Assembly (NCBI GenBank): GCA_002733945.2 | Contig: NVXO02000002.1 | Span: 284,011 to 292,852 of the forward strand | DNA: 8,842 nucleotides | Direction of reading: 5' to 3' | DNA from: Sulfurimonas sp. | Lineage (GTDB): Bacteria; Campylobacterota; Campylobacteria; Campylobacterales; Sulfurimonadaceae | Shown: positions 6,072-8,842 of the stretch, in pieces | How the letters are laid out: the number at the start of each line of letters is the position of its first letter | Numbering within the stretch: the stretch's first letter is position 1 | Translations under genes and position numbers: made by a program | Notes under the pieces: generated by a model | Databases searched by the model: none | Seen by the model: only the letters and a program-made list of their open reading frames with translations | What the model was told of the DNA's origin: nothing

Positions 6072-6139
6072 GTATAACGGTTGACTCTAGCCGATAAGTT
6101 ACCGCTAGGTAACTTATTCGCTACGAGGTTTTGTTAGCA
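6072..6139 (-). repeat. attC site 4 (68 bp), end of the HEPN cassette
   Basis: On the minus strand it runs from R'' TGCTAAC (6139-6133) to R' GTTATAC (6078-6072). A hairpin has a perfect 10-bp upper stem ATAAGTTACC/GGTAACTTAT, a TAGC loop and an AGC/GCT lower part interrupted by two mismatches. It shares length and the CCTAGCGG loop region with attC site 1. R'' contains the TAA stop of the HEPN gene. Its variant R'' TGCTAAC is matched only by GTTAGCA at the start of the same cassette. Confidence 0.83.
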
Positions 6140-6934
6140 TTTTTTAGTAATATCCAATTTTCTATGAGCAAATGATATAGTAGATAATATATCTAATGCA
6201 TCTTGTTCAGATAAAGACCAATAAGCTTTTGGAACATGAGCTATTGGATTCCTAATTGCCCCAAATAATCCAATTAGCATATTACTAAAACCTTTTTGTT
6301 CACTTTTATCTGTTTCTGAATTTAACTCATTAATACCTAATATAGGATTTTTAACTGAAAATGCTGTATTAAATAGTTCTGCTCCATCTAATGTTAATCC
6401 TGACATATCTCTTATTCTTTGTGCTAAACCTTTGATTGCTTCTAAAACAGCATGAAAATAGTTTTCAGCTAATAACTCAGCTTTACAAAAGTTATATATT
6501 TCTATATGTGCATTTCTATCTTCTAATTTTGACCTAAGTGCACCAGCTCTTTTCCTCGCTCCTTTTAGTGTTGTTTCTTTTTTACTTCCAATTACTTTTC
6601 CATCTTCTCTAACTTCAAAACCAGAGAAAGATAAAACAATATTTAATTCTGTTTTACGCCATTCAAATTTTTCTTTTTCTCTTGCATAATTGACAGGATT
6701 CATTGCCCTATTAATAAACATGATTAAAAAGTTACCGATATTACATTCATTTTGTGTATTTGCCATTGCATTAAATAAACGTTTCCATTTTGTTGCAGAG
6801 GGATCAGTATCTTTCACTTTACAGTCTTGTAAAATATATCCTATTTGTGTTCCAGTTAAACCATTATCGGTATCTGCTAAGACTTTACAAATTGCTTCTA
6901 AGTTTTGTGCATTAAAAGGTTGAATATGTGCCAA
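6134..6934 (-). CDS. TIGR02391 / Ymh family (HEPN-type) protein, likely abortive-infection RNase, first cassette
   Basis: This 266-residue protein has the C-terminal signature of the TIGR02391 (Hypoth_Ymh) family: LFNTAFS (187-193), a Q.GF..ML.GLFGAIRNPIAH block (213-233) and a C-terminal helix ALDILSTISFAHRKLD. RNPIAH at 228-233 is an R-x4-H motif with Asn after Arg, the predicted RNase site of HEPN domains. Many HEPN proteins are toxins or abortive-infection effectors that cleave RNA. The N-terminal 140 residues are helical and probably carry sensing or oligomerisation functions. The start is TTG at 6934: AAGGA lies 8 nt upstream and no ATG or GTG fits. The TAA stop is inside R'' of attC site 4. 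It is closest to the outside promoter, so probably the best expressed cassette. No antitoxin-like partner is in the same cassette. Family call is good; the defence role is inference. Confidence 0.78.
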   Translation of the reverse strand: MAHIQPFNAQNLEAICKVLADTDNGLTGTQIGYILQDCKVKDTDPSATKWKRLFNAMANTQNECNIGNFLIMFINRAMNPVNYAREKEKFEWRKTELNIVLSFSGFEVREDGKVIGSKKETTLKGARKRAGALRSKLEDRNAHIEIYNFCKAELLAENYFHAVLEAIKGLAQRIRDMSGLTLDGAELFNTAFSVKNPILGINELNSETDKSEQKGFSNMLIGLFGAIRNPIAHVPKAYWSLSEQDALDILSTISFAHRKLDITKKC

Positions 6935-6956
6935 TGTTAAAATCCTTCTTCTTTTG

Positions 6957-6963
6957 TGCTAAC
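6957..6963 (-). other. Core recombination site at the promoter-proximal end of the array (attI-like or first R' box)
   Basis: On the minus strand this is GTTAGCA, matching the GTTRRRY core. It is the exact complement of the R'' box TGCTAAC of the first cassette, marking the cassette's 5' junction. The G (6963) would belong to the chromosomal or attI side and TTAGCA to the cassette. Sequence further upstream shows no second paired box, so it is attI-like or an ancestral insertion point rather than a full attC. Confidence 0.6.
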
Positions 6964-6978
6964 TCTTTATTCAATCCC

Positions 6979-7006
6979 ATTATATACACTTTAGCCTAAA
7001 AAACAA
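6979..7006 (-). promoter_or_regulatory. Promoter reading into the cassette array (Pc-like)
   Basis: On the minus strand TTGTTT (7006-7001) and a consensus TATAAT (6984-6979) are separated by 16 bp. Transcription would start near 6972, about 10 bp before the first cassette junction at 6963/6962. It lies outside the cassettes, so any cassette inserted at the first site would be expressed from it, as with the Pc promoter of integrons. This is the strongest promoter-like sequence I see in the window. Confidence 0.6.
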
Positions 7007-7202
7007 ACAATAACACACATAAAAAGTGTTTCCTTGTATTTACATGAATTCCCCTATTATTGGGGTTTTATAAAATTTCATAAGATTATATAGAGAGAAG
7101 TATTACTGAAACTAAAGAAAAAAGTGTATCTTTAATGCTGAAATATCCATTATTTGAACATAAATGAGAGTTAATAGTCATATATCAGGATAAAAGGACA
7201 TT

Positions 7203-7247
7203 ATGTCCCTTAAGAATAGGAGAATAAATTCAGTAAATTTAGTGTAA
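7203..7247 (+). other. Possible 14-codon leader ORF upstream of ribE
   Basis: ATG at 7203 follows AAAAGGACATT, a reasonable ribosome site, and the frame MSLKNRRINSVNLV ends at TAA 7245-7247. It stops 29 nt before the ribE start and overlaps the predicted ribE -10 box. It could be a leader peptide or chance; no attenuator structure is obvious. Confidence 0.2.
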
Positions 7248-7250
7248 AAT
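7243..7250 (+). promoter_or_regulatory. Possible -10 region of ribE
   Basis: TGTAAAAT, with TAAAAT at 7245-7250 as -10 and a T/A-rich upstream stretch, lies 26 bp before the ribE start. It would give a leader of about 20 nt carrying AAGGA at 7266-7270. No clear -35 box is seen. Confidence 0.3.
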
Positions 7251-7276
7251 GCACAACAAAATTACAAGGACTTATT

Positions 7277-7894
7277 ATTTTTACAGGTTTAATCAGAGAA
7301 ATTGCAAGTGTTAAAAGCCTCATAGGCTCAACCCTTAGTATAAAAGCATCCCTAGAAACACATTTAGGCGATAGCATAGCTATCAACGGTGCTTGTTTAA
7401 CAGTTACATCTGTAGACTCTGATGGTTTCAGTGTTGAACTTTCTCCTGAGAGTCAAAAACATTTAGTTATGGCTAACTATAAAAATGAAGTTCATATTGA
7501 ACCTGCAATGGCTATGGGCGATAGATTTGAAGGGCATATAGTTCAAGGACATATAGATGCTATTGGGACTATTACTGATATAAAGAACTTGGGTAACTCT
7601 TATGATGTATTTATCAAAGTAGATAAAAAGCATATAGGCTTTATAGTTCCTAAAGGCTCTATCACCATAGACGGAGTTAGCCTTACTGTGAATGATGTAA
7701 ATGTAGACACTTGTCGTCTTACTATCATTCCTCATACTATGAAAGAGACTCTTTTTAAAAACTACAAAAAGGGAACACAGGTCAATGTTGAGACCGATAT
7801 GTTCGCTCGATACGTTGCACACATCATCAAACACCAAATGCAGACGAATTCACTCTCATGGGGTGAAGTAGATGCTATAAATGCTTCTTTTTAA
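7277..7894 (+). CDS. ribE: Riboflavin synthase alpha chain, apparent ATT start codon
   Basis: Riboflavin synthase dismutates two 6,7-dimethyl-8-ribityllumazine molecules to riboflavin and a pyrimidine, the last step of vitamin B2 synthesis. The 205-residue product has the usual length and two lumazine-binding barrels. The first has the near-invariant FTGLI at the N-terminus and DSIAINGACLTV; the second, from about residue 89, has FEGHIVQGHIDAIG and GSITIDGVSLTVND. The family begins M-F-T-G-L, and here the codon before Phe is ATT (7277). It has AAGGA 6 nt upstream. The in-frame stop TAG at 7217 and the absence of any ATG, GTG or TTG before 7469 leave no ordinary alternative; starting at 7469 would delete 64 conserved residues. 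ATT is a known rare bacterial start (as in infC). Family certain; start unusual. Confidence 0.92.
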   Translation: MFTGLIREIASVKSLIGSTLSIKASLETHLGDSIAINGACLTVTSVDSDGFSVELSPESQKHLVMANYKNEVHIEPAMAMGDRFEGHIVQGHIDAIGTITDIKNLGNSYDVFIKVDKKHIGFIVPKGSITIDGVSLTVNDVNVDTCRLTIIPHTMKETLFKNYKKGTQVNVETDMFARYVAHIIKHQMQTNSLSWGEVDAINASF

Positions 7895-7930
7895 AAGTGG
7901 CATAATTTTATTGCATTCTGTCATACTTTC

Positions 7931-7958
7931 TTAGATACACTCAAAAAACTACTATAAT
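7931..7958 (+). promoter_or_regulatory. Probable promoter of recQ
   Basis: TTAGAT (7931-7936) and consensus TATAAT (7953-7958) are separated by 16 bp in the gap after ribE. Transcription would start near 7965, only about 15 nt before the recQ initiation region, so the start codon must lie downstream of that. Confidence 0.45.
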
Positions 7959-7982
7959 TATTTCGTTACATTAGGATATATA

Positions 7983-8842
7983 ATCAAAAATCGAGTACTA
8001 AAAGACATTTTCGGACATAATAGTTTTCGTGACTTACAAGAAGAAGGTGTTGATGCCATTTTAAATGGACAAGACCTGCTTATGATACTACCGACGGGTG
8101 GTGGAAAGTCTCTTGTCTTTCAACTACCAACTATGATGATGGAGGGAATTACTATAGTAGTTTCCCCTCTTATCGCACTTATGCAAGACCAAGTATCAGC
8201 ACTTCAAGCTCAAAAAATCAATGCGCAGATGATAAGTTCTGCTCAAAGCTATGAAGAGGTAGACGACATTATGTATGCCGCTGTAAACGGTGACTTAAAG
8301 TTTTTATATCTCTCACCTGAGCGTTTGAATAATGGTCGTACACTTGATTTTTTACACAACCTAAATATTAATTTTTTTGTTATTGATGAGGCACACTGTA
8401 TCTCTCAATGGGGACATGAATTTCGTGATGACTATCGCTCTCTTGGTAACTTAAAAGCTAACTTTCCCTACACAACTATAGCCGCGTTTACTGCAACAAG
8501 TACTGACAATGTAACAGGTGACATACTTCGTGAACTTCGTGTTACTGATCCAAAAGTACTCAAAGGTAGAGTCTTTCGAGAAAATATTTTCATCTCGTGC
8601 GAACGTCGCATTAGTAATGGTCAAGCACAACTCAAAAACTTTCTACTTCGTCACAAAGATGAATCTGGAATCATCTATGTAAGTTCTCGTAAAAAAACAG
8701 AAGAACTCAGTAGTTTTCTCAACCAGAGTGGTTATAAGTCCCTCCCTTATCATGCAGGACTTCCCCAACATGTACGTGAGCAAAACTTTAAAATCTTTGT
8801 AAACGATAAAGTGAACATCATGGTTGCAACTATCGCGTTTGG
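7983..8842 (+). CDS. recQ: RecQ family ATP-dependent DNA helicase, N-terminal part, apparent non-AUG start
   Basis: RecQ is a 3'-5' superfamily 2 DNA helicase acting in recombination repair and replication-fork rescue. The 286 visible residues hold the ordered motifs: a Q-motif-like FGHNSFRDLQ (10-19), Walker A PTGGGKS (37-43), VVSPLIALMQDQV, DEAH (135-138) followed by CISQWGHEFRDDYR (the RecQ aromatic-rich loop), AAFTATST (motif III), then IIYVSSRKKTEEL and YHAGL of the second RecA domain, and VATIAFG at the edge. The C-terminal zinc, winged-helix and HRDC parts lie outside. The protein must begin about ten residues before FGHN, yet no ATG, GTG or TTG is in frame between the stop at 7932 and codon 34. 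The best candidate is ATC 7983, with AGGA exactly 6 nt upstream; ATA 7980 is the alternative. Family certain; start uncertain. Confidence 0.9.
   Translation, partial: MKNRVLKDIFGHNSFRDLQEEGVDAILNGQDLLMILPTGGGKSLVFQLPTMMMEGITIVVSPLIALMQDQVSALQAQKINAQMISSAQSYEEVDDIMYAAVNGDLKFLYLSPERLNNGRTLDFLHNLNINFFVIDEAHCISQWGHEFRDDYRSLGNLKANFPYTTIAAFTATSTDNVTGDILRELRVTDPKVLKGRVFRENIFISCERRISNGQAQLKNFLLRHKDESGIIYVSSRKKTEELSSFLNQSGYKSLPYHAGLPQHVREQNFKIFVNDKVNIMVATIAF

Larger units (their letters stand above)
1943..6962 (-). mobile_element. Integron-type cassette array (four cassettes) without an integrase gene in the window (CALIN-like)
   Basis: Four attC-like sites on the minus strand each start RTATAAC-AAAT or TGCTAAC-AAAA and end CCG-TTAT. 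Taking recombination between G and TT of the GTT core, the cassettes are 6078-6962 (HEPN protein), 5270-6077 (HNH nuclease), 2727-5269 (three genes) and 1943-2726 (small protein, DUF4160, DUF2442). Each cassette's first bases complement its own R'' box exactly: GTTAGCA/TGCTAAC, GTTATAC/GTATAAC, GTTATAT/ATATAAC, GTTATAC/GTATAAC. All genes run the same way, opposite to the sel1-repeat gene, ribE and recQ. No intI reading frame exists between the first cassette and ribE. The array is therefore either a CALIN or a part separated from its integron. Structure and orientation are read directly from sequence; how it moves is inference. Confidence 0.85.
6964..7276. other. Non-coding region between the cassette array and ribE
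   Basis: It holds the Pc-like promoter at its left end, a short CCCC/GGGG hairpin followed by TTTT (7051-7069; only four G-C pairs), an imperfect palindrome GGACATTATGTCC (7196-7208) and a possible 14-codon reading frame (7203-7247). No integrase, tRNA, attachment repeat or FMN riboswitch-like structure is seen. The stretch 7075-7195 contains nothing I can assign. Confidence 0.5.

Noticed and set aside
7051..7069. CCCC-TATTATT-GGGG-TTTT hairpin as an intrinsic terminator
   Set aside because: Only four base pairs and no gene ends close by on the plus strand; too short to call.
7075..7276. FMN riboswitch in front of ribE
   Set aside because: None of the conserved RFN-element junction sequences is visible, and the inferred leader after the -10 box is only about 20 nt.
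7463..7837. Open frame of 124 codons on the minus strand
   Set aside because: It is the antisense shadow of ribE, whose protein motifs are unmistakable.
1..8842. CRISPR arrays, tRNA or rRNA genes
   Set aside because: No regular short direct repeats with spacers and no tRNA- or rRNA-like sequences are seen; the only repeats are the attC sites, which differ in length and centre.

Overview
The window looks like a chromosomal segment of an AT-rich Campylobacterota member (Sulfurimonas-like; this is an inference from protein style and base composition, not a database result). Ordinary housekeeping genes sit at both ends, and between them is a block of accessory genes organised as an integron-type cassette array with no integrase gene in view.

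Left flank (1-1936). The first 354 residues of MnmG (tRNA wobble-uridine modification) read leftward off the edge. Divergent from it is a GTG-started 228-residue Sel1-repeat protein, followed by an AT-rich hairpin.

Cassette array (about 1943-6962, all genes on the minus strand, opposite to the sel1-repeat gene, ribE and recQ). Four attC-like sites (1937-2004, 2721-2856, 5264-5397, 6072-6139) separate four cassettes. In reading order they carry: (1) a HEPN-type TIGR02391/Ymh protein; (2) an HTH-NUMOD3-like-HNH endonuclease; (3) a 2.5-kb three-gene unit of a SWIM/zinc-ribbon protein, an unknown 176-residue protein and an unlisted 37-residue ORF resembling the start of a DUF433 protein; (4) an unknown 63-residue protein plus a DUF4160/DUF2442 pair. 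In every cassette the first bases exactly complement the R'' box of that cassette's own attC, including two cassettes with variant boxes. This is what integrase-made cassettes predict. A good promoter lies just outside the first cassette boundary, so it could read the whole array like a Pc promoter. No intI is present between the array and ribE, so within this window it is a CALIN-like or detached array. The content (HEPN RNase candidate, nuclease, toxin-antitoxin-like pair, unknown zinc protein) suggests defence or stabilisation functions.

Right flank (6964-8842). A 313-bp non-coding stretch is followed by ribE (riboflavin synthase) and the first part of recQ. Both lack any in-frame ATG, GTG or TTG near the conserved N-terminus. 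Both appear to start at AUU/AUC-type codons placed 6 nt after an AGGA Shine-Dalgarno sequence.

Most worth following up are the three-gene cassette with its hidden 37-residue ORF, the integrase-less array with a Pc-like promoter, and the pair of non-canonical start codons.
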